Below, in pieces: positions 8,315 through 16,508 of a DNA stretch of 34,885 bases. A model generated the notes under the pieces. That model searched no databases. It was not told the DNA's origin and saw only the letters and a program-made list of their open reading frames with translations. A program made the position numbers and the translations under genes. Within the stretch, counting starts at the first letter, position 1. Each line of letters begins with the position of its first letter. The stretch is from Defluviicoccus sp. bin129. Its GTDB lineage: Bacteria > Pseudomonadota > Alphaproteobacteria > MPNO01. The stretch is from positions 1 to 34,885 of the forward strand of contig MPNO01000050.1 in the NCBI GenBank assembly GCA_002239065.1, written 5' to 3'.

Positions 8315-9676
8315 CTAAAGCGCGACGATGCCGACGGAGCCGTCGATCGCGAGTTCGGTGCCGTAGCGACTGGACAGGCGCCGCAGGTTCTCGAGAACGC
8401 TCGCCGCGAGCTCCCCGCCGGCCAGCAGCGGGCGGCCGCGCTGCGACCGGGGACGGCCATAGCCGAGATCGATCGGGTAGAACCGCAGCTCGCCGCCGCC
8501 TTCTTTCCCGAGACGGCAGATGCAGGCGGCGCCTTGCCAGAACCCGGGCGAGGCCGGATGTCCCTTTGTGTCGTTCTCGGTGCGGGCGTCCAGGAAGTCG
8601 GCGGGCGTCGCCTCCATCCCGAGGTCGAACCGGCTGTAGGCCTGCGCCGGGAAGGCGGAAATCGTCTCGTTCTGAAAGATGAAGTTGCCCATGCTGTAGA
8701 GAATGGGCTTGCCCTTGTAGATCTCGACCCCCAGCAGGGTATGCGATCCGTGGCCCACGAAGACATCGGCGCCCGCGTCGATGGCGGCGTGCGCGAACTC
8801 GCGGGTGAAGTCGGCGAGCTCCTCGAGCTCGGCGCGCGACCGGGCGGTCATCAGGCCGCGCCCGCCGAATTCGTGGCTGTGAAAGGCGACGACAACCCAA
8901 TCGGCCTGACGCCGGGCCTCGCGGATCCATTTCAGGTTGTCGGCAATGTCGGCCTCGTCCGCCCTGGTCGTGACAGCGAATTCGTCGCCTGAAACGAAGG
9001 TCTGGCCGAACAGGCGGATCTCCTCGGCCGCTTCGTCGGGAACTTCCCGCGCGCCGAAGAAATGCCGGCGGTCGCGCTCCTTCGCGCGCTCCAGCCCCAG
9101 CCTCTCGCTGATCCTCCGCAGAGCGGCGAAGGCGTCGCCGTCCACCGTATAGCTTGCGGCATGCGCGAGCGGGTTGACCCCCGGCCGGCCTCCCATGTCG
9201 GGCCGCTGCGGGGCCGCCCGGTTCCACGGCTTGAAGGTCGCCGTCACCGCGACCGCCGCCACCCGTCCGTTGGGCGTGTCGAGATAGCCGGGCGCGCGCG
9301 CCTCAGCCAGGTTGGCACCCGAGCCCGCATGGGCGATTCCGGCCGCGTCGAGATGGGCGAGACAGGCCATCAGCCCGCCTTCGCCGAAATCGAAGGAATG
9401 GTTGTTGGCGCAGGTCAGGAAGTCGACGCCCATCCACTTCAGATCCTCGAGACAGACCGGCGGGATGGTCACATAGGTGCCCTCGGTGATCCCGGGTGTT
9501 CCCTCGTCCGGGCGCCGCACCGTCCCTTCGAGGTTCGCCAGCGTCGCGTCCGCGCCCCGCAGCAGATCGATCAGGGACAGGTAGCGCTCCTCGGCGAAGG
9601 GGACGAGGCGCCGCGTCGGCATCGCGTCGCCAAGCAATGCGACGGCGATTTCGCCCGTCTCGGACTGATAGAGCAT
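8315..9676 (-). CDS. CapA-family metallophosphatase-like protein (poly-gamma-glutamate synthesis protein family)
   Basis: This 453-residue protein carries the CapA (PGA_cap) metallophosphatase signature in order: ALLGDAMPTRRL (Asp17), ANLEGTV (48-53), CANNHSFDFGEGGL (Asn91, Asn92, His93), FHSHEFG (266-271), and GHGSHTLLGVEIYKGKPILYSMGNFIF (His309, His312). The start at 9676 has a strong GGAGGGGAAGGA ribosome site. Unlike capsule-linked CapA it has no signal peptide or membrane anchor, so it should act in the cytoplasm. No pgsB or pgsC homologue is nearby. It lies 41 bp downstream of the TcuA-like flavoprotein gene in a catabolic operon, so a hydrolytic role in substrate breakdown is more likely than polymer synthesis. 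The reaction is unknown. Confidence 0.85.
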   Translation of the reverse strand: MLYQSETGEIAVALLGDAMPTRRLVPFAEERYLSLIDLLRGADATLANLEGTVRRPDEGTPGITEGTYVTIPPVCLEDLKWMGVDFLTCANNHSFDFGEGGLMACLAHLDAAGIAHAGSGANLAEARAPGYLDTPNGRVAAVAVTATFKPWNRAAPQRPDMGGRPGVNPLAHAASYTVDGDAFAALRRISERLGLERAKERDRRHFFGAREVPDEAAEEIRLFGQTFVSGDEFAVTTRADEADIADNLKWIREARRQADWVVVAFHSHEFGGRGLMTARSRAELEELADFTREFAHAAIDAGADVFVGHGSHTLLGVEIYKGKPILYSMGNFIFQNETISAFPAQAYSRFDLGMEATPADFLDARTENDTKGHPASPGFWQGAACICRLGKEGGGELRFYPIDLGYGRPRSQRGRPLLAGGELAASVLENLRRLSSRYGTELAIDGSVGIVAL

Positions 9677-9717
9677 GTCCCGGTCCTTCCCCTCCGCCCG
9701 GGGCTGCGCCGTCGATC

Positions 9718-11202
9718 TCAGTTGTTGCGGGCGGCCGCGTTCCCGCCCGCGACCCTGCTGAACACGGCGTTGCGGGTCTGGCCGGTGCAGGACGGGTAGT
9801 TGTGGAAGAACAGCCCGACCACGTCGCCCGAGGCATAGAGCCCCTGGATGGCGCGTCCCGAGGTGTTGATGACTTCCATCGCGGTGTTGACCCGGACCCC
9901 ACCGAAGGAGAACGTCACGCCGCAGGTGACGGCATAGGCGCGGAACGGAGGCTCGTCGATCCGCGTCGCCCAGTTGGTCTTGGGCGGATCGATTCCGGCG
10001 GTCGAACGGCCGTCCAGGCAAGACGGATCGAACGCGACGTCGTCGCTGACGGCGGCGTTGAAATTCTCCACGGTGTGGGTCAGCACTTCCGGATGGAGGC
10101 CGATCTTGGGCGCGAGCTCGGCGATCGTCGGCGCCTCGACATAGGTGTCGGTATAGTCCGGCCCGAGGCGGAAGAGCCGAATCCCCTGTTGATCGAAGAT
10201 CTGGTAGGCGACGCTGCCGGGTTGGGCAAGCACGCGGCGCCCGGTCTTGGCGTAGGTGTAGGAGAGGTTCGCTTCGCCCTCGTCGAAGAAGCGCCGGCCG
10301 GCCGAATTCACGGTGATGCCGAACATGTAGTCGTAGCGGTTCGCCGTGTTGCTGTGTCCGTCGGCGCGCGCCGGCGTGCCGCCGTCGCGGGCCCCGGCGT
10401 CAATCGGGGTGGCATGCGCGCCCTGCCAGTGCCCGGCGGTCGCGGCGCCGAGGCCGAGCATCATGTTCAGCACCTCGCCGGTATCGTAGACGCTGCCCCG
10501 CAACTTCATGAGGTCGGCGTTGGGGCCGAGATAGCGCGCCCGCATCTCGGAGTTCGCCTGAAACCCGCCCGAACACGCGATCACCGCACGGCCGCGGATG
10601 TCGTACTCGCCGTCATCGGACGAAACGCGCACCCCCTCGACGCGGCGATCGTTGCCATAGAGTTCGACGACGCGCGAATCGTAGCGAACGTCGATGCCCA
10701 TGGCGAGGGCGATCTCGCGCCAGCGCAGGAGTTGCCCCAGCCCGCCGCCCACCGAGTGAACGATGATACCGGGCTCGAAGTAGTACTTGCCGTTGATCGG
10801 CGGATGCTGCTCGGGCTCGAACACGATCCCGACATCGCGCATCCAGCGTATGGCGTCCAGGGAGTTGTGGACCATGAAGTCGGAGAGTACCGGGTCGATA
10901 CGTCCCTGGGTCACCCGGTTGAGGTCGGCAAGGAAATCGTCCCCAGTATAGGGCGGCAGGTGGAAGGTCTGGAACAAGTCCTCGTCGACATCCGGAATGA
11001 TCTCCCGGATCTCGTCTGGCGTGTCATAGGCGAATCGGAAGCCGGTATGGGAATAGCGTGCATTGCCGCCGAATTCGCTCTCCGGCGCCTTCTCCAGCAT
11101 CACGATTTTCTCGGCACCCGCCTGACGCGCGGCAACCGCCGCCTCGAATGCTGCGCTACCCCCGCCGATGACGACGATATCGCATGTCTCTTCCCGTGCC
11201 AT
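9718..11202 (-). CDS. FAD-dependent dehydrogenase, TcuA / fumarate-reductase flavoprotein-like
   Basis: This 494-residue flavoprotein opens with the FAD-binding dinucleotide fold DIVVIGGGSAAFEAAVAARQAG (about 8-29) and closes with the second FAD segment, which includes YASGDVVGLFFHNYPSCTGQ. The overall layout matches the fumarate reductase/succinate dehydrogenase flavoprotein family. The closing motif and the SGGFQANSEMRARYLGPNADLMKLRGS segment place it nearest TcuA, which oxidises tricarballylate to cis-aconitate. No signal peptide is seen, so it acts in the cytoplasm. A GGGAGGAG ribosome site lies just ahead of the ATG at 11202. It sits between a CapA-like gene and a complete TTT transporter, matching the family theme of oxidising an imported carboxylate. 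No TcuB-like electron acceptor is encoded in the window. Confidence 0.88.
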   Translation of the reverse strand: MAREETCDIVVIGGGSAAFEAAVAARQAGAEKIVMLEKAPESEFGGNARYSHTGFRFAYDTPDEIREIIPDVDEDLFQTFHLPPYTGDDFLADLNRVTQGRIDPVLSDFMVHNSLDAIRWMRDVGIVFEPEQHPPINGKYYFEPGIIVHSVGGGLGQLLRWREIALAMGIDVRYDSRVVELYGNDRRVEGVRVSSDDGEYDIRGRAVIACSGGFQANSEMRARYLGPNADLMKLRGSVYDTGEVLNMMLGLGAATAGHWQGAHATPIDAGARDGGTPARADGHSNTANRYDYMFGITVNSAGRRFFDEGEANLSYTYAKTGRRVLAQPGSVAYQIFDQQGIRLFRLGPDYTDTYVEAPTIAELAPKIGLHPEVLTHTVENFNAAVSDDVAFDPSCLDGRSTAGIDPPKTNWATRIDEPPFRAYAVTCGVTFSFGGVRVNTAMEVINTSGRAIQGLYASGDVVGLFFHNYPSCTGQTRNAVFSRVAGGNAAARNN

Positions 11203-11507
11203 AACTCCTCCCTGCTACTTGGTGTGACGATGCACCGGTCCGGCAGGTTACTCCGACGTCGTTGACGCCTGCAGCGGGAGCCGACCGTCGAGATCCTTGC
11301 GGATCATTCTGGAAGCGGACCCATAACCCGTCAACGGCTTCCGATAGTCGGACTGAAGCATGGGCGACCGCGTCACCCGCGGAGAAAAGCGCGGCGCAGC
11401 CCGCCTCGGAAAACCTGTACCGGACACCGGGGGCCCAAGCCCCACCATGACGAGAGAAACGGCGCCAACGGTTCAATCCGAACCGGACAGGCTCCAGGGC
11501 CGTCCCG
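11203..11507. other. 305-bp gap between the flavoprotein and TctB genes
   Basis: No recognisable gene is seen. A minus-strand frame of 66 codons (11448-11248) ends in SRMIRKDLDGRLPLQASTTSE; it has no ribosome site and I cannot match it to a family. The gap is much longer than the other spacings in this minus-strand series. It may hold a separate promoter for the flavoprotein-CapA pair, but no convincing -35/-10 pair was found. Confidence 0.4.
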
Positions 11508-12020
11508 TCACGGCGCTGTGGCCGCCCATCGATATACCGCACCGTCCAGCCAGGTAACCGTCAGGACACGGTCGAACACCACATACAGAAAGCCCCCGGT
11601 GAGCAGGGCGGCGAACGATGCCGTGAGCCACCTGAGGCCGGCTTCGAAGCGCAGGAAACCGAGCATGAACAGCGGCATCGCGACCATCTGTCCGAGCAGC
11701 CAGGACAGGCCGATCACCGCGGCGATCCAGGCGAGCAGGCGGAAGGCCCGGACATGATCGCGACTTCCGGCCGGTGGCGGAGCGCCGGCGGGTTCCCGCG
11801 GCCCGTCCGCGACCGCGCTCCCGGAGGCCCGATCCGGGACCCGCGGGGGAACGGCCAGGACAACGAGAAGCACCCCGACCGCCGCCAACCCGGCCACGCC
11901 GATCGCTTGCGGAAACAGGGCCGAACGGTAGTCCCACGCACCAGCCTCGACGGCGAGAAAGACGAACACGGCGGCGAGAAAGATCGAGACGACCAGATCG
12001 GCCCGGGTCCCCGCCCTCAT
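11508..12020 (-). CDS. TTT transporter small membrane subunit TctB
   Basis: This 170-residue protein has four hydrophobic segments: about 9-24, 35-57, 92-112 and 124-145. The WDYRSALFPQAIG segment near residue 30 is the characteristic start of TctB proteins. A hydrophilic, proline- and alanine-rich linker separates helix pairs 1-2 and 3-4, as in the family. The ATG at 12020 overlaps the TGA of the tctA-like gene in an ATGA junction, indicating translational coupling. The much longer in-frame opening upstream is only antisense-like extension. With the neighbouring TctA and binding protein it completes a three-component carboxylate transporter. In the other operon the equivalent domain is fused to TctA. 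Confidence 0.85.
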   Translation of the reverse strand: MRAGTRADLVVSIFLAAVFVFLAVEAGAWDYRSALFPQAIGVAGLAAVGVLLVVLAVPPRVPDRASGSAVADGPREPAGAPPPAGSRDHVRAFRLLAWIAAVIGLSWLLGQMVAMPLFMLGFLRFEAGLRWLTASFAALLTGGFLYVVFDRVLTVTWLDGAVYRWAATAP

Positions 12021-13495
12021 CGTCGAACCCGCCGGTGAGAGCGGCGGAACTGCGTGTAGAGCGCCCAGACGGCGAGCGCGAAGATGACCAGCACCACCGG
12101 CCGCATCAGCCATTCGAAGCCATAGACGTTGATCGACAGGTGCAGGTAGCGTTCGAGCAGCGGGCCGAGCACCAGCCCGAGAGCGATCGGAGCGCGTGGC
12201 CAGCCCCAGCGTTTCATCACATAGCCGACGACGCCGAAAGCGAGCAGGACGATCCAATCTCCCATGCTCTGGGTCGACATCCAGGCTCCCATCAGCGCCG
12301 CGACCACCACGACCGCGACAATGATGGTGCCGCGTATCTGGGCGATTCGGGCCAGATAGGGCGTCGCCACGAGCAGCAGGCCGGCGGCAACCACGTTGGC
12401 GATGACCAGCGCGCCGACGAGCGCAAACAGCACGTCGAGCCGATTGCTCATGATATCCGGGCCCGGCGAGATCCCGTGCGTCGTCAGCGCGACGAGGAAC
12501 AGCGCCATCGGCGCGTTGCCGGGCACGCCGATTGCGAGCGTCGGGACCAGCGCGCCGCCTTTGAGAGCGTTGTTGGCCGCCTCCGGCGCGATGACGCCGC
12601 GCACGTCTCCGCTACCGAAGCGTTCCGGGTTTTTCTCGCTCTGGACGGCATGGCCGTAAGCAACCCAGTCGACGATGGTCGCCCCCAGGCCGGGGATCAT
12701 GCCGACATAGACCCCGATGCAGATCGAGCGAAGGGCGAGCCACCAATGCCGAACGGCGTCGAGCACGCCCTCCTTCATGTCCCGGGCGGACTCCAGCGCG
12801 GCCCGCGAGATGCTGGTCCGGTGAACGAACAGATCGAGCAATTCCGGGAGCGCGAAAAGCCCCAGCACCACGGGAACGATCTTGATCCCGTCCAGGAGAT
12901 AAGCCTCGCCGAAGGTGTAGCGCGGAAGACCTTCCTGCGGCGACGTGCCGACCATCGCGAGCGCCAGCGCGAACAGCACGACAACGATCCCGCGCAGCGG
13001 AGAGCCGCCGCTGAGCGCGCCCACGAGCAGGAGACCGAAAACGCCGAGCATGAAGAACTCGGGGCTCCCGACGGACAGGACCAGCTCGCGTACCAGCGGC
13101 AGGCTGGCGATCACCAGCACGCCGCCGGCCACGCCGCCGGCCATGGAGACGGCGTAGGCGGCGCCCAAGGCGCGGCCGGCCTCGCCCTTCCTGGCCATCG
13201 GGTAGCCGTCCAGAATGGTCGCCTGGGACCCCGACGTGCCGGGCACACCGAGCAATACCGAGGCAATCGTGTCGGCCGTCGTGGTTACCGCGTATACGCC
13301 CATGAGAAACGCCATGGCGCTGTAGGCGTCGAGCAGAAACGAGAACGGCAGCAGCATGGCGACCGCGGAGAGCCCGCCGAGTCCGGGCAGAATGCCGACC
13401 ACGATGCCGATCGATATGCCCAGCAGCAGGTAACCGATCGCCGGCCACAGGAAGAGCGCGCCGATTCCCTCCAGCGCTGCGTCGAGGACGGGCAC
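12017..13495 (-). CDS. TTT transporter large membrane subunit TctA
   Basis: This 492-residue permease subunit has ten or more membrane segments and the conserved TctA stretches GILPGLGGLSAVAMLLPFSF, TTTADTIASVLLGVPGTSGS, QATILDGYPMARKGEAGRA and GVIAPEAANNALKGGALVP. Its length is normal for the family. Translation appears to start at GTG 13495 (MPVLDAALEG), which matches the N-terminus of relatives; the ribosome site is weak. It lies 67 bp downstream of its binding-protein gene, with a stem-loop between them, and overlaps tctB by four bases. Many aligned segments match the TctA half of the fusion protein at 4021-5985, so the two are homologous but clearly diverged systems rather than a recent duplication. 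Confidence 0.92.
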   Translation of the reverse strand: MPVLDAALEGIGALFLWPAIGYLLLGISIGIVVGILPGLGGLSAVAMLLPFSFLLDAYSAMAFLMGVYAVTTTADTIASVLLGVPGTSGSQATILDGYPMARKGEAGRALGAAYAVSMAGGVAGGVLVIASLPLVRELVLSVGSPEFFMLGVFGLLLVGALSGGSPLRGIVVVLFALALAMVGTSPQEGLPRYTFGEAYLLDGIKIVPVVLGLFALPELLDLFVHRTSISRAALESARDMKEGVLDAVRHWWLALRSICIGVYVGMIPGLGATIVDWVAYGHAVQSEKNPERFGSGDVRGVIAPEAANNALKGGALVPTLAIGVPGNAPMALFLVALTTHGISPGPDIMSNRLDVLFALVGALVIANVVAAGLLLVATPYLARIAQIRGTIIVAVVVVAALMGAWMSTQSMGDWIVLLAFGVVGYVMKRWGWPRAPIALGLVLGPLLERYLHLSINVYGFEWLMRPVVLVIFALAVWALYTQFRRSHRRVRR

Positions 13496-13527
13496 GGTGT
13501 CCGTTCAACCGGGCGGCGCGCCGACCC

Positions 13528-13558
13528 GGCGGCCCCCGAAACGGGCGGGGAAGCCGCC
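13528..13558 (-). promoter_or_regulatory. Intercistronic stem-loop after the second tctC-like gene
   Basis: On the minus strand GGCGGC, two unpaired T, then CCCCG pair with CGGGG and GCCGCC around a 7-nt loop. The hairpin begins four bases after the binding-protein stop and ends 32 bp before the TctA start. It has no T-run. It occupies the same position as the hairpin at 3974-4002 in the other TTT operon, which supports a shared role in setting the binding-protein to permease ratio. Confidence 0.6.
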
Positions 13559-13562
13559 GCGG

Positions 13563-14633
13563 TTACCGCCTCGCCTTGTCGATATAGTCCTTGCGGAACT
13601 TGACCAGCGAAGGACCGAGAGCGCGGTAGGCGGAGACGAGCTGCTTGTCGAGCGCCTTGCGGCCGGCGACCCACGCCGGAAACACCTTGTAGCTCTTCCG
13701 GTGCGCGTCGATGAACGCCTTGTCGCCAAGCATCGTGGCAAACGCGGCTTCGATCTCGGCGACCACGGCCTCCGGCACGCCGGGCGGAAGATAGATCACC
13801 CGCCAGGCCCGACTCGTCCGATACAGGCTCCACAGCGGCCCTTCCGGCTTACCGCCATGCATGCGAATGAATTCGGCGGTCGGAACGGCAGGCTCCAGGC
13901 CGGGGACGACGATGCCGCTGTCGTAATAGATGGGCGTCACCTTGCCCGTCTTGACCCCGGTGGGCAAAACCACCTTCATGAAGTGGGGCAGGCCCGACGA
14001 GTGATGGTGGACCTCGCCCCTCAGCACCGCGGCCCAGGCGTCGCTGCTGTCCTGGTATCCGGTCTTGTAGTCGTAGTTGATGCCGGCGAGGTCGAAGACG
14101 GCCCGGAAGGTGATGTCCTTGGTGTTGGTGATCGACTGACCGCCGGTCCTGAAGGCGGGCGCTCCCTTGAGATCCTTGGGTCCCTTGATGCCCGATCCGA
14201 TATCGGCGCGCACGTAGCCGACCGCGACGACGGGAGTGCCGGCCACCGGGACGATTTGCGTCATGTCCGCCACGAGCCCGCGCTTCTTGGCGGTGCCGGA
14301 AAAAAATGCCTGATAGTTGCGCACCGGCAGAAAGCAGCCGAGCGCGGTCCCATCCCTGGGCGCCTGAGAGTAGAGCCAGTTGGTGGCGACGACGCCCGTG
14401 CCGCCCTTCCGGTTCTTGACCACGATCTTGGGCCCTCCCGCGAGCGAGCGCTCGAGATGCGAGGCCATGAAGCGGCAAATCCTGTCCTGCGAGCCCCCGC
14501 TGCCGCGCGAGACCGCGAGCTCCATCGTCTTGCCCGCAAAATAGGCCTGCGCGGTCGCTTCCCAGGACGCACCGACGAGTGCGAGCGTCCCGATCGCGAT
14601 ACCGAGATGTCTGGCGGAATTACGGAGATGCAT
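13563..14633 (-). CDS. Tripartite tricarboxylate transporter substrate-binding protein (TctC/Bug family), second copy
   Basis: This 356-residue exported protein has a signal peptide (MHLRNSARHLGIAIGTLALVGA..ATAQA, cleavage near residue 30). The mature part begins YFAGKTMELAVSRGSGGSQD and includes KIVVKNRKGGTGVVATNWLY, matching the Bug family. An AAGGAGG ribosome site eight bases before the ATG at 14633 sets the start. The family's usual phosphate-carboxylate loop near A-G-G appears as RGSGGSQD, so ligand contacts probably differ from those of classical TctC. It heads the transporter genes tctC-tctA-tctB on the minus strand and follows an arylformamidase-like hydrolase gene by 70 bp. The ligand is unknown. 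Confidence 0.88.
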   Translation of the reverse strand: MHLRNSARHLGIAIGTLALVGASWEATAQAYFAGKTMELAVSRGSGGSQDRICRFMASHLERSLAGGPKIVVKNRKGGTGVVATNWLYSQAPRDGTALGCFLPVRNYQAFFSGTAKKRGLVADMTQIVPVAGTPVVAVGYVRADIGSGIKGPKDLKGAPAFRTGGQSITNTKDITFRAVFDLAGINYDYKTGYQDSSDAWAAVLRGEVHHHSSGLPHFMKVVLPTGVKTGKVTPIYYDSGIVVPGLEPAVPTAEFIRMHGGKPEGPLWSLYRTSRAWRVIYLPPGVPEAVVAEIEAAFATMLGDKAFIDAHRKSYKVFPAWVAGRKALDKQLVSAYRALGPSLVKFRKDYIDKARR

Positions 14634-14703
14634 TGTCGCGTCCTCCTTCTTTCGGATGCCAAGCCCGATCGGGAAACGACCCGGTCGGGCTTCGATGTCG
14701 ACG

Positions 14704-15603
14704 CTACGCCGAGCCTGCCGGCTCCCGCGCCCGCTCGCCTTGCGCGCCGGCAATCATTTCGAGAAACGGTGAGACGAGCGCGCTGGTCGCTTCGTTCATC
14801 GCGTCGTTTATCGAGAAATGATGGTAACCCTCCAATTCCACGAACCGACAGCTTAGCCCCTTGGCCCGCCACGCCGCCGCGAATGCACGTGGCTGGCGAC
14901 GGAACTCGTCGGTTTCCCGGGATCCGACCCCGACGACCAGGTCGCACCCGCCGGGGGGAACCAGGTGGATCGGGCTGTTGCGCAACGCGCCCGCCTCGTC
15001 CAGCCTGAGCCATTCGTTGCGAAACGTCAGCCGCACCGGTTCGAGATCGTACATGCCGCTGACCAGCAACCCTCCCTTGACGACATCGGCGGGAAGACCG
15101 TAATCGGCGACCCAGCCCGTGACCGCCACCATGGCGGCGATGTGCGCGCCGGCCGATTTTCCGTGCACGAAAATACGGTCGCGATCGGCGCCGAACTCGC
15201 CGGCGCGACGCCACAACCACGCAACGGCGTCCCGGCACTGGCGGATCAGCACATCCATGGTGACCCCGGGCAGCAGGCTGTAGTTGACCGAGACGAAGTT
15301 CAGCCCCTGCGCGGTGTACATTTCAGCCGCTTCGCAATTGCTCGCCTTGCTTCCCGTCGCCCACCGGCCGCCGTGGAAAAACACGACCGTCGGGGCGGGG
15401 CGCTCGCCCCTGGCGAAGTAGATGTCGAGCAATTCATCCTCATCGGGCCCGTAGGACAGGTCGAACCGGCCGTCGGCCGTCGCCCGCACCCGTTCGCTGG
15501 CAGCCCGGTGGGCGGTTATGAATTCATCGGCGTCCGGCACCGTGTGGCGATGCTCGTACTGCCTGTCGAGCTCTTCCCGGGTGTAGCCCCGATAGACCTT
15601 CAT
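14704..15603 (-). CDS. Alpha/beta hydrolase, arylformamidase (kynurenine formamidase)-like
   Basis: This 299-residue alpha/beta hydrolase has the HGG oxyanion motif (FFHGGRW, 75-81), the nucleophile motif GKSAGAH (Ser150) in place of GHSAGAH, an acid in the GSRETDEFRRQ segment (about 228-236) and the catalytic His in YHHFSI (His262). The HGG...SAG...EFRRQ...HF pattern is that of AFMID-type arylformamidases and related carboxylesterases. Free-standing relatives often act in amide or ester catabolism rather than in tryptophan breakdown, and no kynurenine genes are nearby. It is the first gene of the minus-strand transporter series, 67 bases downstream of a TATAAT box. A cytoplasmic location is expected because no signal peptide is present. 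The substrate is unproven. Confidence 0.85.
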   Translation of the reverse strand: MKVYRGYTREELDRQYEHRHTVPDADEFITAHRAASERVRATADGRFDLSYGPDEDELLDIYFARGERPAPTVVFFHGGRWATGSKASNCEAAEMYTAQGLNFVSVNYSLLPGVTMDVLIRQCRDAVAWLWRRAGEFGADRDRIFVHGKSAGAHIAAMVAVTGWVADYGLPADVVKGGLLVSGMYDLEPVRLTFRNEWLRLDEAGALRNSPIHLVPPGGCDLVVGVGSRETDEFRRQPRAFAAAWRAKGLSCRFVELEGYHHFSINDAMNEATSALVSPFLEMIAGAQGERAREPAGSA

Positions 15604-15929
15604 GGCACCCGCCTGCCCTTGCGGCCGTTTCGATATCGATCGCGTCGGCGCCCGTCGGCGAACCCGCCCATTATATGTCTGGGAGGCAAAATTAGAGAAG
15701 CTGCCGCCAAATATCCGATCCCTGTCGAGCCTCGACCATCGATCGTCATGCCGATCTGGCCGCCCGGCCCGGCTACGCTCCGCTCCGCTCCGCAGAACGT
15801 CCAGCCTGGCGGAGAAATCGGCAATGCACGAACCTTCAGGCTGGGCCGGCCGCCGCCTCGGCCGTCTCGGCCCAATATCAAGGTGGCCTCGGTTCGCCGC
15901 ACAGCCCGTGGCATGGGTGGGAGGATCGG
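15604..15929. other. 326-bp gap holding a promoter-like box
   Basis: No supported gene is seen here; the overlapping open frames have no family resemblance and no ribosome site. The stretch at about 15668-15700 is markedly richer in A and T than its surroundings and holds the minus-strand TATAAT box described separately. A triple CGCTC repeat at 15776-15790 is probably incidental. Confidence 0.5.
15670..15675 (-). promoter_or_regulatory. Candidate -10 box (TATAAT) for the minus-strand TTT operon
   Basis: The minus strand reads ACATATAATGGG, a perfect sigma-70 -10 hexamer within otherwise very GC-rich DNA. It lies 66 bases ahead of the hydrolase ATG at 15603. No good TTGACA is found at 16-18 bp spacing, so the promoter may depend on an activator or an extended contact. 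Confidence 0.5.
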
Positions 15930-16508
15930 CTACAGCGGTTTTCCGATTTCCGCGTCGAGGACTTCGAGGGCCATCCGCGCGGGCAGGTAGTCGGGATCGT
16001 GACGCAAGGCCCGTTCGAAGGAGCGTCTCGCTGCGTCGATACGCCCCTGCATCACGCGCACGCGGCCGAGATTGAAATGCGGGAATTGATAGCAGCAGTA
16101 CCGCTTGGCCGAGATCGCCTTCTCGAGCCACGGGATCGCCTCGCCCGGGCGGCCGAGATCGATCAGGTACACCCCGATATCGTTGTACGGATTGCCGTAT
16201 TCCGGATCGAGCGCGATGGCCTCGTGGCATTCGGCGACGGCCTCTTCGAGACGCCCGAGCATGCTGAGCGACCAGCCGAGAAAGGTGTGCCCCTCGGCCG
16301 TGGGCAGAACCTCGATGGACTCGCGGAAGCTGTCGACCGCTTCCTGGTATCGGCCGCTGAGATGCAATACGTAGCCCCGCTCCCAAAGGGCGTAGGCGCG
16401 CACCCGTTCGGGAATTTCCGGTTGCTCGCCCGACTGTCCGTGCGCCGAGGGTGACAGCGACAGCGCCACCAGGAGCATCGCGGCCAGGAATGGGCGGGGG
16501 CCCTTCAT
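15930..16508 (-). CDS. Exported tetratricopeptide-repeat (TPR) protein
   Basis: This 192-residue protein has a signal peptide (MKGPRPFLAAMLLVALSLSPSAHGQ) and three to four TPR helices pairs from about residue 36 to 185. Examples are ALWERGYVLHLSGRYQEAVDSFRESIEVLP, LGWSLSMLGRLEEAVAECHEAIALDP, and the closing FNLGRVRVMQGRIDAARRSFERALRHDP. TPR proteins are protein-protein interaction scaffolds; nothing points to a specific partner. The start at 16508 overlaps the end of the upstream oxidoreductase remnant in an ATGA junction, which could be a relic of an old operon. The signal peptide could instead be a lipoprotein-free periplasmic export signal; no lipobox cysteine is seen. Confidence 0.8.
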   Translation of the reverse strand: MKGPRPFLAAMLLVALSLSPSAHGQSGEQPEIPERVRAYALWERGYVLHLSGRYQEAVDSFRESIEVLPTAEGHTFLGWSLSMLGRLEEAVAECHEAIALDPEYGNPYNDIGVYLIDLGRPGEAIPWLEKAISAKRYCCYQFPHFNLGRVRVMQGRIDAARRSFERALRHDPDYLPARMALEVLDAEIGKPL

